From Paludibacteraceae bacterium (GTDB lineage: Bacteria > Bacteroidota > Bacteroidia > Bacteroidales > Paludibacteraceae): a stretch of 64,000 nucleotides of DNA. The position numbers and the translations under genes are program-made. The stretch is taken from contig JAFYSK010000068.1 of assembly GCA_017559385.1 (NCBI GenBank), positions 1 through 64,000 on the forward strand, in the 5' to 3' direction. How positions within the stretch are numbered: position 1 is the first letter of the stretch; each line of letters starts with the position of its first letter. The notes under the pieces are model-generated. The model was not told the origin of the DNA and did not search any database. It saw only the letters and a list, made by a program, of their open reading frames with translations. This document shows, piece by piece, positions 1 through 9,800 of the stretch.

Positions 1-165
<165 letters not shown>

Positions 166-183
166 TTATTGTTTCGTTTTTTG

Positions 184-222
184 AAAGCCCTTCCCTTGAG
201 GGAGGGGTTGGGGTAGGCCCCT
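184..222. repeat. GC-rich hairpin-forming repeat in the gap leader
   Basis: A run of CCCTTCCCT, TGA, then AGGGAGGGG and further G/C blocks can fold on itself and lies in the predicted 5' leader of gap. I recall similar 'CCTCCC...GGGAGG' blocks in Bacteroidales intergenic DNA, but I cannot confirm copies elsewhere in this genome. It may act as a leader structure or may just be a dispersed repeat. Confidence 0.5.
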
Positions 223-239
223 ATTTCTCAAAATCGGTG

Positions 240-270
240 CAAAATTACACTTTTTTTTTGAAACACGCAA
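240..270 (-). promoter_or_regulatory. Promoter of gap
   Basis: Read on the minus strand: TTG (268-270), 20-nt spacer, TAATTTTG (240-247). This fits the Bacteroidota primary-sigma promoter (TTG / TAnnTTTG). Confidence 0.8.
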
Positions 271-359
271 ATTTTTTCAATAATTGTCATCCTTATTTTA
301 CAAAATAAGTATGTTTTATCGTACAACAATGTCCATTTTGTAGATTTTATAGAAAATTC

Positions 360-390
360 TTGCATATTCGTGAAAAATGTTGTACTTTTG
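360..390 (+). promoter_or_regulatory. Promoter of metY-metX-thrA
   Basis: TTG at 360-362, 20-nt spacer, TACTTTTG at 383-390. The TTG at 360 is therefore a promoter element and not a start codon, which supports translation starting at 423. Confidence 0.82.
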
Positions 391-422
391 CAAGTTTTTT
401 GGAAGAAACTGCACTTTTGATT

Positions 423-1715
423 ATGAACAAGAATCTACATATTGATACACTCTGCGTACAAGCCGGCTATAATCCTGGCAAAGGAGAACCTAGGCAAGTA
501 CCTATCATTCAGAGTACTACCTTCAAATACGAAACTAGCGAACAAATGGGTCGCTTGTTTGATTTGGAGGAGAATGGCTACTTCTATACTCGCCTACAAA
601 ACCCTACCAACGACCATGCCGCTGCCCAAATAACAGCCATGGAAGGTGGTGTAGCGGGCATGTTGACATCATCAGGTCAAGCAGCTAACTTCTTTGCTAT
701 CTTCAATATCTGCCAAGCAGGCGACCATATGATATCTACTACTAGTATCTATGGTGGAACATATAACCTCATCGGAGTCACCCTGCCTAAGATGGGCATT
801 GAGGTGACATTCATTGACCAAGATGCCAGCGACGAAGAGTGGGCAAAAGCCTTCAAGACCAACACCAAACTGGTGTTTGGCGAGACATTGTCTAACCCTA
901 ATGTACGCATCTTAGACATTGAGCGCATCGCAGGTATTGCTCATGCACACGGAGTACCACTTATCGTAGATAACACCTTCCCTACTCCAGTCAACTGCCG
1001 TCCATTTGAGTTCGGAGCAGACATCGTTACCCATTCAACAACCAAGTATATGGACGGTCAGGGTGTACAAGTAGGTGGAGCCATCGTGGATAGCGGTAAC
1101 TTTGATTGGGAGCAATACCACGACAAATATACCTGTTTGACCGAGCCAGACGAGTCATATCATGGTTTGATCTACACTCAAGCTTTTGGCAAGGCTGCCT
1201 ACATCACCAAAGCCACATCGCAACTCATGCGCGACCTAGGTAGCATCCAAAGCCCACAAAACGCGTTCTACTTGCACCTCGGTTTGCAGACCTTGCATGT
1301 GCGCATGAAGCGCCACACCGAGAGCGCACTAAAAGTAGCGCAATACCTCGAGCAAAACCCTGACATAGCATGGGTGCGTTTCCCTGAACTAGAGAACGAT
1401 CCTGAGCATGCACGTCAACAAAAATACCTGCCTAACGGCAGTTGCGGCGTAATGGCGTTTGCCGTAAAAGGCGATAGAACCTTTGCCAATAAGTTTATGG
1501 ATAGCCTCCAGCTCGTGACCATCGAGACCCATGTAGCAGACTGCCACACTTGCATCTTGCACCCAGCCGCACACACGCACAGACAACTGAGCGAAGCGGA
1601 CCTATTGGCGGCCGGTATCGACCCTAATTTGATACGACTAAGCATCGGATTAGAAGATCCACAAGACTTGATAAACGACATAGCTAATGCGTTGGAACAA
1701 GCTAAAAATAGATAA
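423..1715 (+). CDS. metY: O-acetylhomoserine sulfhydrylase (PLP enzyme)
   Basis: This 430-residue protein belongs to the Cys/Met-metabolism PLP family. It makes homocysteine from O-acetylhomoserine and sulfide in the cytosol. Visible features are the N-terminal segment with YFYTRLQNPTND, the SSGQAA loop that binds PLP phosphate, VDNTFPTP, and HSTTKYMDGQG with the Schiff-base lysine. The long insert after the lysine is typical of MetY rather than MetB/MetC. I chose ATG 423 because the upstream in-frame TTG lies in the promoter. The stop overlaps the metX start by 29 nt, and metX makes its substrate, so the two are translationally linked. Confidence 0.93.
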   Translation: MNKNLHIDTLCVQAGYNPGKGEPRQVPIIQSTTFKYETSEQMGRLFDLEENGYFYTRLQNPTNDHAAAQITAMEGGVAGMLTSSGQAANFFAIFNICQAGDHMISTTSIYGGTYNLIGVTLPKMGIEVTFIDQDASDEEWAKAFKTNTKLVFGETLSNPNVRILDIERIAGIAHAHGVPLIVDNTFPTPVNCRPFEFGADIVTHSTTKYMDGQGVQVGGAIVDSGNFDWEQYHDKYTCLTEPDESYHGLIYTQAFGKAAYITKATSQLMRDLGSIQSPQNAFYLHLGLQTLHVRMKRHTESALKVAQYLEQNPDIAWVRFPELENDPEHARQQKYLPNGSCGVMAFAVKGDRTFANKFMDSLQLVTIETHVADCHTCILHPAAHTHRQLSEADLLAAGIDPNLIRLSIGLEDPQDLINDIANALEQAKNR

Positions 1716-2721
1716 CTTCACCTTTGAGGTAGGCGGCAGCGTAAGCAATATAGAGGTGGTATACCACACCTCCAACCGCGACTACCAGCCAGGAAACAGA
1801 GTCGTATGGCTCTGCCATGCATTGACGGCTAACTCCAATCCGATGGATTGGTGGCCTGAAATGGTGGGTAAAGGTTGCTATATTGATCCAGAAAAGGACT
1901 ACGTAGTTTGCGTCAACATCTTTGCATCACCTTATGGTACTACGGGACCAAGGGATTGGGCAATGAGGCAAGAAGGCGATGAGGCGAGAGGCGAGAGAGG
2001 ACCATTGGATTTCCCTAAGATCACTGTGCGCGATATGGCACGACTGTTCCCTTTCGTGCGTAAATATATAGGAATAGAGAAAGTTGATTTGCTAGTGGGT
2101 AGTTCGATAGGTGGTTTTCAAGCACTCGAATGGGCCATCCTAGAGCCAGAAGTGATTGAGCGTGCAGCTTTCATCGCTACAGCCCCTCGTGTAACCCCAT
2201 GGCTGGGCGCTTGGATGGAGTCACAACGCATGGCACTAGAAGCTGATCCTACCTTTAGAGCGTGCGAGAGCCTTGCTGGCGGACAAAAAGGACTGGAGGC
2301 CGCACGAGCCTTATCGTTAATCTCCTACCGCACTTTTGAGGGATACAATCTCACACAGGCGGAACAAGATGAGGATTGTCTGTTTGCTGAGCGTGTAGCA
2401 TCCTACGAGCGCTACCAAGGCGAGAAACTCGTCAAACGCGACTTTGACGCCTATTCATACTACTACCTCACATACTCAGTAGATAGTCATAATGTAGGAC
2501 GCAAACGAGAGGGAGTTGCAGCAGCACTAGGACAAATACAAGCCAAAAGTATTGTGATAACCATCACTTCAGATGGTTTGTTCCCACCAGTTGAGGGCAG
2601 CGAATGGGCGAAGCATATCCCAGGAGCAGAATATATAGAGATTGAATCGAAATGGGGACACGACGGCTTCCTGCTAGAAACAGAGGCAATTGTCCAATCA
2701 CTGAAGAGAGTTGAGAGTTGA
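1687..2721 (+). CDS. metX: Homoserine O-acetyltransferase
   Basis: An alpha/beta-hydrolase-fold enzyme of 344 residues that transfers acetyl from acetyl-CoA to homoserine, giving the substrate of the preceding MetY. The nucleophile elbow reads LLVGSSIGGFQALEW (catalytic Ser in GSSIGG). The C-terminal KWGHDGFLLE supplies the catalytic His, and ITSDGLFPP the Asp region. Family length is about 350. The last codons (LKRVES) and the stop codon are formed by a tandem 7-bp repeat (gagagtt units, 2706-2740) that fills the junction with thrA. The repeat array appears to have replaced or trimmed the original 3' end. Confidence 0.93.
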   Translation: MRWNKLKIDNFTFEVGGSVSNIEVVYHTSNRDYQPGNRVVWLCHALTANSNPMDWWPEMVGKGCYIDPEKDYVVCVNIFASPYGTTGPRDWAMRQEGDEARGERGPLDFPKITVRDMARLFPFVRKYIGIEKVDLLVGSSIGGFQALEWAILEPEVIERAAFIATAPRVTPWLGAWMESQRMALEADPTFRACESLAGGQKGLEAARALSLISYRTFEGYNLTQAEQDEDCLFAERVASYERYQGEKLVKRDFDAYSYYYLTYSVDSHNVGRKREGVAAALGQIQAKSIVITITSDGLFPPVEGSEWAKHIPGAEYIEIESKWGHDGFLLETEAIVQSLKRVES

Positions 2722-2740
2722 GAGTTGAAAGTTGAGAGAT
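2706..2740 (+). repeat. 7-bp tandem repeat across the metX stop codon
   Basis: Three gagagtt units followed by gaaagtt and a degenerate unit. The TGA at 2719-2721 that ends metX is created inside the array, and the array also supplies the purine-rich stretch upstream of the thrA start. Confidence 0.8.
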
Positions 2741-2742
2741 AT

Positions 2743-5172
2743 ATGAAAGTATTAAAATTTGGAGGGACATCAGTAGGTTCCGTAGAGAGCATTCGTCAGA
2801 TCCAGCAAATAATAGCTGGACAAACAGATGATTGTATCGTAGTGGTTAGCGCACTAGGTGGTGTGACCGATCAGTTGCTGCGTGCAGCACGATTGGCGCT
2901 GCAGGCAGGCGAAGGATACATGGAGGAATATCAAGCTATTCGTCATCGACACATTGAGATGATTAATCAGCTGATTGATAGCCCCACTACTCGACAAATG
3001 CTTCTCATTGAAGTAGAGGGAATATTGGACGAACTCCGTTCCATCCTATTTGGCGTACACCTAGTCAAAGACCTTAGTCCTAAATCCGAGGCAGTAATCG
3101 TCAGCTATGGCGAACAACTCAGCAGCCGCATCGTAGCAGCTACATTGCCTGGTGCAGTACGCAAGGATTCGCTAGAGATGATCTGCACCGACCACAAACA
3201 AGGACAAGTGCTACTGAACACCTGCTTGACCGAGGAAAAAGTAAAGAAAGCTTTTGCGCAGATGCCACACTTGGCCGTATGCCCAGGTTTCATCTCACGC
3301 GATAGCCAAACAGGCGAAATCACCAACCTTGGTCGCGGCGGTAGCGACTATACCGCATCCATCATAGCCGCCACATTAAGCGCGGAAGTATTGGAGATTT
3401 GGACGGACGTCAATGGCTTTATGACCGCCGATCCTCGACTGATACCTAACGCCTACACCATCCAAAGCCTAAGCTATGGAGAAGCTTCAGAATTATGCCA
3501 CTTTGGAGCCAAAGTAGTATATCCTCCAACCATATACCCAGCATGTTCCAAGAATATTCCTATTCGCATCCTCAACACCTTCTGTCCAGAAAATGCAGGC
3601 ACTGTGATTCAAGCACAAGCAGGTGAAGATGAGCGACATGTGCGCGGTTTAAGCAGCATCCGAGATGTGGCAATGATCACCGTTTCTGGTCTTTCAATGG
3701 TAGGTGTAATTGGTGTCAATCAACGCATTTTCACAACACTTGCTCAAGCGGGTATTTCCGTATTCCTTGTCAGCCAAACATCATCCGAAAACTCAACCAC
3801 GTTGGGTGTACAGGAAAAAGACTGCGAAGCTGCCGTAGAAGCACTAACTCAGGAGTTTGCAGAAGAAATCAAAGTAGGTAGCATGTACCCTATGCTCGTG
3901 CAAAAAGGCTTAGCTGCCGTAAGTATCGTGGGCGAGAAGATGCACAACCATCCAGGTATCGCAGGCAAGTTGTTTGGCACATTAGGCAGAAATGGTATCA
4001 ATGTGATAGCTTTTGCGCAAGGCGCCAAAGAAACGAACATATCGTTTGTAGTGCCAGCTCAACAACTAGGAAAGTCGATGAATGTATTGCATGACTCGTT
4101 CTTCCTGAGCGAAAACAAGGTGCTAAACATATTCGTTTGCGGCGTAGGAACAGTAGGTGCACAACTCATCCAACAGATTCAACAACAATACGATACATTG
4201 TTGGCGGAGCGTCATCTACAACTCAATATTGTAGGTATAGCCAACAGCAAAACTGCCCTTTTTAACCCAGAGGGCTTGAACCTGACAAACTACCGCGAGG
4301 AACTCAAGAAAGCAGAAACAAGCGCCAGCTTCAATATCAAACATGCGGCGCTACAAATGGCAAGTCTATACAACAGCGTGTTCGTAGATTGTACGGCTAG
4401 CAAAGAAGTAGCAGATATCTACTTGAGTTTACTAGAAAACAACATCTCCGTAGTCACTGCTAACAAGATTGCAGCGTCTTCCGAATATACACATTACATG
4501 CAACTAAAGCAAACAGCTGTAGAACGTGGCGTGAAATTCTTGTTCGAAACAAATGTAGGCGCTGGTTTGCCAATCATTGGCACCATTAATGATCTGAAGA
4601 ACTCAGGCGATAAGATATTACGCATAGAAGCAGTGGTGAGTGGAACGCTGAACTTCATCTTTAACGAAATTTCAGCCGATGTACCATTCTCCGAAACCAT
4701 TCGCCGCGCCAAAGAGCAAGGTTATAGCGAACCAGACCCTAGAATCGACTTGAGTGGCAAGGATGTTATTCGTAAACTTGTCATCTTAGCACGCGAAGCA
4801 GGTTATCAAGTAGAGCAAGATGATGTAGAAAAGCATTTATTTGTGCCAGATGCATATTTCGAAGGCACCCAAGAAGAGTTCTGGAAGAAGTTACCAGAAT
4901 TAGACGCCGAGTTTGAGAAGGAGCGCAAGGTATTGGAAGAAAAAGGATTACGATGGAGATTCGTTGCCAGCATGGATAGAGGTAAAACAAAGGTAAGCCT
5001 GGAAACTGTAGCAACAGACCATCCATTCTACCAGCTAGAAGGTTCCAACAATATCGTGTTAATTACCACTGAGCGATACCACGATTATCCTATGATGATC
5101 AGGGGTTATGGAGCCGGTGCTAGTGTAACTGCTGCAGGTGTGTTCGCCAATGTGATGGCGGTAAGCAATTAA
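2743..5172 (+). CDS. thrA: Bifunctional aspartokinase / homoserine dehydrogenase
   Basis: A fusion of about 809 residues. The N-terminal aspartokinase starts MKVLKFGGTSVGS (Lys/Gly phosphate-binding motif) and spans about residues 1-285. Two ACT-type regulatory domains follow (about 310-455; SMVGVIGVNQRIF, GRNGINVIAFAQG). The homoserine dehydrogenase begins at about 460 with the NAD(P) motif VCGVGTVGAQL and carries AVVSGTLNFIF and the GYSEPDPRIDLSGKDVIRK signature. It catalyses the first and third steps from aspartate to homoserine and is probably inhibited by threonine through the ACT domains. The upstream in-frame ATG at 2725 lies in the repeat array, so ATG 2743 is preferred. It follows metX in one operon. 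Confidence 0.93.
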   Translation: MKVLKFGGTSVGSVESIRQIQQIIAGQTDDCIVVVSALGGVTDQLLRAARLALQAGEGYMEEYQAIRHRHIEMINQLIDSPTTRQMLLIEVEGILDELRSILFGVHLVKDLSPKSEAVIVSYGEQLSSRIVAATLPGAVRKDSLEMICTDHKQGQVLLNTCLTEEKVKKAFAQMPHLAVCPGFISRDSQTGEITNLGRGGSDYTASIIAATLSAEVLEIWTDVNGFMTADPRLIPNAYTIQSLSYGEASELCHFGAKVVYPPTIYPACSKNIPIRILNTFCPENAGTVIQAQAGEDERHVRGLSSIRDVAMITVSGLSMVGVIGVNQRIFTTLAQAGISVFLVSQTSSENSTTLGVQEKDCEAAVEALTQEFAEEIKVGSMYPMLVQKGLAAVSIVGEKMHNHPGIAGKLFGTLGRNGINVIAFAQGAKETNISFVVPAQQLGKSMNVLHDSFFLSENKVLNIFVCGVGTVGAQLIQQIQQQYDTLLAERHLQLNIVGIANSKTALFNPEGLNLTNYREELKKAETSASFNIKHAALQMASLYNSVFVDCTASKEVADIYLSLLENNISVVTANKIAASSEYTHYMQLKQTAVERGVKFLFETNVGAGLPIIGTINDLKNSGDKILRIEAVVSGTLNFIFNEISADVPFSETIRRAKEQGYSEPDPRIDLSGKDVIRKLVILAREAGYQVEQDDVEKHLFVPDAYFEGTQEEFWKKLPELDAEFEKERKVLEEKGLRWRFVASMDRGKTKVSLETVATDHPFYQLEGSNNIVLITTERYHDYPMMIRGYGAGASVTAAGVFANVMAVSN

Positions 5173-5292
5173 TGCGCGCATGAAGTGCGTTAAAGGAGTT
5201 TTAAGAGTTTTATCGCTTCGCTGCCTTAAAGATAGAAGCACCCTTAAAACTTCTAAAACTTTTAAAACCTTTTTAACTGCCCAACCGGGCTT

Positions 5293-5367
5293 GGTCTTAT
5301 AGTTCAATGGATAGAATAAGGTCCTCCTAAGACTTAGATTCGGGTTCGATTCCCGATGAGACCACCA
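5293..5367 (+). tRNA. tRNA-Arg, anticodon CCT, CCA encoded
   Basis: Cloverleaf by eye: acceptor GGTCTTA / TGAGACC (one G-U pair), anticodon stem AGGTC / GACTT with loop CTCCTAA (anticodon CCT, reads AGG), T-arm CGGGTTCGATTCCCG, discriminator A at 5364, encoded CCA at 5365-5367. No TAnnTTTG promoter is visible just upstream, so it is probably read through from the metY-metX-thrA operon. The CCA is followed with no gap by the ATG of the RNase H gene. Confidence 0.93.
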
Positions 5368-6030
5368 ATGGTAAAAGCAAAGGCAAATTTTTATGTAGTT
5401 TGGCAAGGACGCGAAACGGGTGTTTTCGAGTCATGGACTGCGTGCGAACAAGTGGTCAAAGGCGTAGCTGCACAATACAAAGGATTTGCTACTCGAGAAG
5501 AAGCTGAGAGAGCCTTAGCTGAAGGTGCTGAGAAATATATTACACCACGATCTACCTCAAAAAAAACAGAATCCACTAGCCTATCTCTCAAAGACTTATC
5601 TCCATTAGAGATGCAACAGCATGGTGTTATCCTGCCAGCCCTAGCAGTAGATGCTGCATGCTCAGGCAACCCTGGAAAAATGGAATTTAGAGGAGTGATA
5701 GCCGACACCGGAACGGAGGTTTTTCACCGCGGTCCATATGTAGGCGGAACCAATAATATTGGCGAGTTCTTGGCGATTGTCTTGGGATTGGCTTACCTGA
5801 AAAAACATCAACTACCATGGGTGCTATACTCAGATAGCAAAACCGCCATCGCATGGATCAAACAAAAGAAATGCAAGACACAATTGGAGTGGAACGCACA
5901 TAATCAAGACCTACTATTGGCTGTAAGAGCTGCAGAAAAATGGCTAGTAGAGAACACCTGGACAACTTCCATCTACAAGTGGGAAACAGAAAAATGGGGA
6001 GAGATTCCCGCTGATTTCGGCAGAAAGTAA
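5368..6030 (+). CDS. rnhA: Ribonuclease H family protein with N-terminal viroplasmin-type domain
   Basis: About 220 residues in two parts. An N-terminal hybrid-binding domain (KANFYVVWQGRETGVF ... YKGFATREEAERAL, about 1-50) is joined by a Ser/Lys-rich linker to an RNase HI fold (about 85-220). Candidate catalytic acids are Asp in AVDAACSGNPG, Glu in NNIGEF, Asp in LYSDSKTA and Asp in the C-terminal EIPADFG. It degrades RNA in RNA-DNA hybrids in the cytosol. An in-frame ATG at 5356 lies inside the tRNA, so the start is ATG 5368, directly after the tRNA CCA. No Shine-Dalgarno outside the tRNA is possible, so the message may be translated as part of the precursor or as a leaderless mRNA after tRNA 3' cleavage. 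Confidence 0.88.
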   Translation: MVKAKANFYVVWQGRETGVFESWTACEQVVKGVAAQYKGFATREEAERALAEGAEKYITPRSTSKKTESTSLSLKDLSPLEMQQHGVILPALAVDAACSGNPGKMEFRGVIADTGTEVFHRGPYVGGTNNIGEFLAIVLGLAYLKKHQLPWVLYSDSKTAIAWIKQKKCKTQLEWNAHNQDLLLAVRAAEKWLVENTWTTSIYKWETEKWGEIPADFGRK

Positions 6031-6104
6031 TAGTACTACGGGCCACTAATTGCCCCTAGAAAATACAGAATATTTCATATTTTTGGAATTTTACGCGCAT
6101 ATGC

Positions 6105-6135
6105 TTGCATATGTGCTTTTTTTTTCGTACCTTTG
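6105..6135 (+). promoter_or_regulatory. Promoter of ruvA-sprA-nadR
   Basis: TTG 6105-6107, 20-nt spacer, TACCTTTG 6128-6135, about 20 nt before the ruvA ATG. Confidence 0.82.
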
Positions 6136-6155
6136 CACGCTAATTTGGTATTATC

Positions 6156-6788
6156 ATGATTGAATATATAAAAGGACAAGTTACAGATGTAAATCCTACC
6201 TATGTTGTAATAGAAGCAGCGGGGGTAGGATATGCTATTAATATAGCCCTACCTACCTATTCAGAATTGGTGAGTAAAGAGGGACAAGAAGGTAGATTAT
6301 ATATCACTGAAATCATCCGCGAGGATGTACATGAGTTATACGGATTCTTTAGTAAAGGCGAACGCGAGCTCTTTGTAATGCTGATGACCGTGAGTGGTAT
6401 TGGTGCCAACACGGCTAGAATGATCATGTCGGCCTATTCAGCAGCTGAGATTCGTCAAATCATTGCTACGGGTAATGCGCGTGCACTCTCGCAAGTTAAA
6501 GGACTAGGGCCAAAGACAGCACAGCGTATCATTGTAGATTTAAAGGACAAAGTACTGAAGATAGACCTAGCAGATGGCAAGCGAGGCATAGCAGACGAAG
6601 CTATAGCGCTATTGGGAGTTGAAACGAATGCCGCTACAGATAGTCCAGTTAAGCAAGAAGCAGTCAGCGCCTTGGTAATGCTAGGCTTTGCAGCAACCGC
6701 CAGTGGCAAAGTTGTGGACAAGATTCTCAAAGCCGCGCCTGAAAGTAGCGTAGAGCAAGTAATAAAGCAGGCTCTGAAGATGTTGTAA
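6156..6788 (+). CDS. ruvA: Holliday junction branch-migration protein RuvA
   Basis: 210 residues; usual length about 200. The N-terminal OB fold begins MIEYIKGQV and carries VGYAINI and ELYGFF. Two helix-hairpin-helix motifs follow (VSGIGANTARMI; VKGLGPKTAQRIIVDLKDK), then the C-terminal RuvB-contacting domain (about 160-210, EAVSALVMLGF). The tetramer binds Holliday junctions and loads the RuvB motor. It is first in an operon with sprA, an order commonly seen in Bacteroidota. Confidence 0.95.
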   Translation: MIEYIKGQVTDVNPTYVVIEAAGVGYAINIALPTYSELVSKEGQEGRLYITEIIREDVHELYGFFSKGERELFVMLMTVSGIGANTARMIMSAYSAAEIRQIIATGNARALSQVKGLGPKTAQRIIVDLKDKVLKIDLADGKRGIADEAIALLGVETNAATDSPVKQEAVSALVMLGFAATASGKVVDKILKAAPESSVEQVIKQALKML

Positions 6789-6817
6789 ATATTCAGAGAC
6801 CTCGTATTGAAAATTTA

Positions 6818-9800
6818 GTGACAAAAATATTTAACATATTATTAGTTGTTGGGTTATGGGCTATTAGCAGCGGGCTGATAGCACAAGATACCGTGCGCGT
6901 TTCGTGGGAAGAGAACGACAGCATCAAGATGGCGCCATTACAGGTACAGACCGTAGGTGCAGAGAACTATGAGCAGTTAACGCGTACTCCTAGCAGTTTG
7001 GATCTAAAAAATCCGGACAATGTGACAACAACAGTGGAGTATGATGCTGCTCTAGGTTGTTATGTGCTGCGTACACGCATCGGCGATGTTGATATTGCAA
7101 CACCGTACATGATGACAATGGATGAGTATCGCGCGTATAGCGAGAGACAACAAATGGGGCAATATTGGCAACAAAAAATCAGCGAAGTAGAGCACGATAA
7201 CGAGAAAAAGTTTGATATCACGGACATGAAGTTTAATATCGGTCCGGCAGATAAGATTTTTGGCCCTGGCGGTGTAAGGGTGAAAATGCAAGGCTCAGCC
7301 GAGTTGATGTTTGGCTTCAAGCATCAATATGTGGATAACCCAGCTCTGACAGAGCGTTCAAGAAACAATAACATCTTTGATTTTGACGAGAAGATTCAGG
7401 TAAATGTCAATGGTAAGGTGGGTGATAAACTGAACTTCAACATGGGCTACAATACAGAGGCGTCATTCAGTTTTGACCAAATCAACCTAAAAATGAATTA
7501 CCAAGGTCAAGAAGACGACATTATTCAATCCATTGAGGCAGGTAATGTATCCATGAATCTGAATAGCAGTCTCATCAGCGGAAGTAGCGCGCTATTCGGT
7601 ATAAAAACCGACCTGAAGTTTGGCAAGCTGAAGGTACAAGCACTGGTTTCGCAACAAAATTCAGAGAGCCAGACCGTATCTAGCAAAGGCGGTGCGCAAA
7701 CTACCAATTTCGAAGTCCCCATTGACAGCTACGATGAGAACAGACACTTCTTCTTAGGTTATCACTTCCGGGAGAACTATGAGCAAGCTATGTCGCAATT
7801 ACCTTATATTGCAAGTAGCATCACGATTAACCGCATTGAGGTATGGGTGACCAACAAGAGAGGCAACTATGATCAATCGCGCAATATTGTAGCATTGGCT
7901 GACTTGGGCGAATACGACCCTGCACACATACTGAATCAAGAATGGGTGATATCCACCGGAGCAAAAAGTCCGCATAACAAGGCAAACAAACTATACGAAA
8001 CCTTAACGCAAAGCTATCCAGATGTGAGAAATATCCAACAGGTCAGTTCGGTGATGCAAAACATCCCGGGCATGGAGTTGGGCGAAGCATATGAGAAAGT
8101 AGAGTCTGCTCGATTATTGAACAGTGGCGAGTACACATTGAATGCTGCGTTGGGATATATCTCGCTGAAGACAGCCCTGAATCAAGACGAGGTATTGGCG
8201 GTAGCATACGAGTACACATATGCTGGCCAAGTATACCAAGTGGGTGAATTCTCTACGGATGCATCAGAATCACTAAAAGCACCTAACGCGCTGATATTGA
8301 AATTATTGAAGAGTACCAATAACGCTCCTGTAGAAAAAGGCAAGGGTACATGGGACTTGATGATGAAGAATATCTACTCGTTGGGCGCAAGCCAGATGTC
8401 TAGTGATAAGTTCGAATTGTTTATTCAATATCGCAACGACTCAGTGGGTACAGAAATGCAGTATCTAATGGAGGGTGACATCAAGGGTAAGCAGTTGCTG
8501 CGAGTAATGAACTTGGATCGTTTGGATTCGCGCAACAACGCATCACCTGACGGACGATTCGATTATGTAGAAGGCTATACCGCACTATCATCCACAGGAA
8601 GAATTATATTCCCTGTTCTTGAGCCATTTGGTAGCCACCTAGCCAACGCCATTGGCAACACCAAATTAGCAGAGAAGTACATCTTCCAAGAGTTGTACGA
8701 CTCAACATTAGTGAGCGCACAAGAGATGACAGAGAAGAATAAGTTTGTGCTAACAGGTAAGTACAAAGGCAGTGCAGGCAACGAGATACGCTTAAATGCA
8801 ATGAACATCCCTCGCGGAAGCGTAGTTGTTACAGCTGGTGGTGCAACACTGATCGAGAATGTAGATTACACTGTCGACTATACGATGGGTACGGTGACAA
8901 TATTGAATCAGTCAATCATTGATGCCGGAACAAATGTGGATGTAAAACTAGAGAACCAATCGATGTTCTCAATGCAAAGAAAATCGTTGTTCGGTGCACA
9001 CCTAGAGTACGAGTTCAGCAAAGATCTGACTATTGGTGGTACCATCATGCACCTAAGGGAGAAACCTTTGACCACAAAGGTTAACACAGGTAGTGAGCCT
9101 TTGGCAAACACCATATGGGGTGTTAATGCCAGTTGGAAGACAGACCTACAGTGGCTGACACAATTGGTTAACAAGGTTCCATGGATTAATGCTACTGCAC
9201 CATCCACCTTCCAACTGAATGCCGAGTTTGCGCATCTCATACCTGGCCATACCAGAGATGTAGGTAGCGTAGGAACTGCTTATATCGATGATTTTGAGTC
9301 CACTAAAACCAGCATCGACATCCACTACCCTAACTATTGGCGATTGGCTTCCACACCTACTGGCGATCGATTTGTTGAGGCTACCATGGGTAATTCCATA
9401 GAGTACAATAAGAATCGTGCCCTATTAGCATGGTATGTCGTTGATCCTATCTTTGGTTATCCACAGAGCAATACACCTAAACATATCAAAGATGATCTAG
9501 ATATGATGTCGGATCACCGCACTCGTATTGTATACGAACAAGAGGTTTATCCTAACAAAGATGTACTACCTAACGCGGATACAAAGTTGTCAGTAATGAA
9601 CCTTAGTTTCTATCCTAACGAGCGTGGTCCTTACAATATTTCAGCAGACGAGATTGGCAACGATGGTATGTTGACTAACCCACAGACAAGATGGGGCGGT
9701 ATCATGCGTAAATTAGATAACACCGACTTTGAAAAAGCCAATATTGAGTATATTGAGTTTTGGTTGATGGACCCATTCTTGACCAACCCAGATGCAACAT

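Noticed and set aside
5059..5406. A 115-codon minus-strand frame across the thrA end and tRNA-Arg
   Set aside because: It reads through a tRNA on the opposite strand and starts inside the RNase H gene; no gene-like features.
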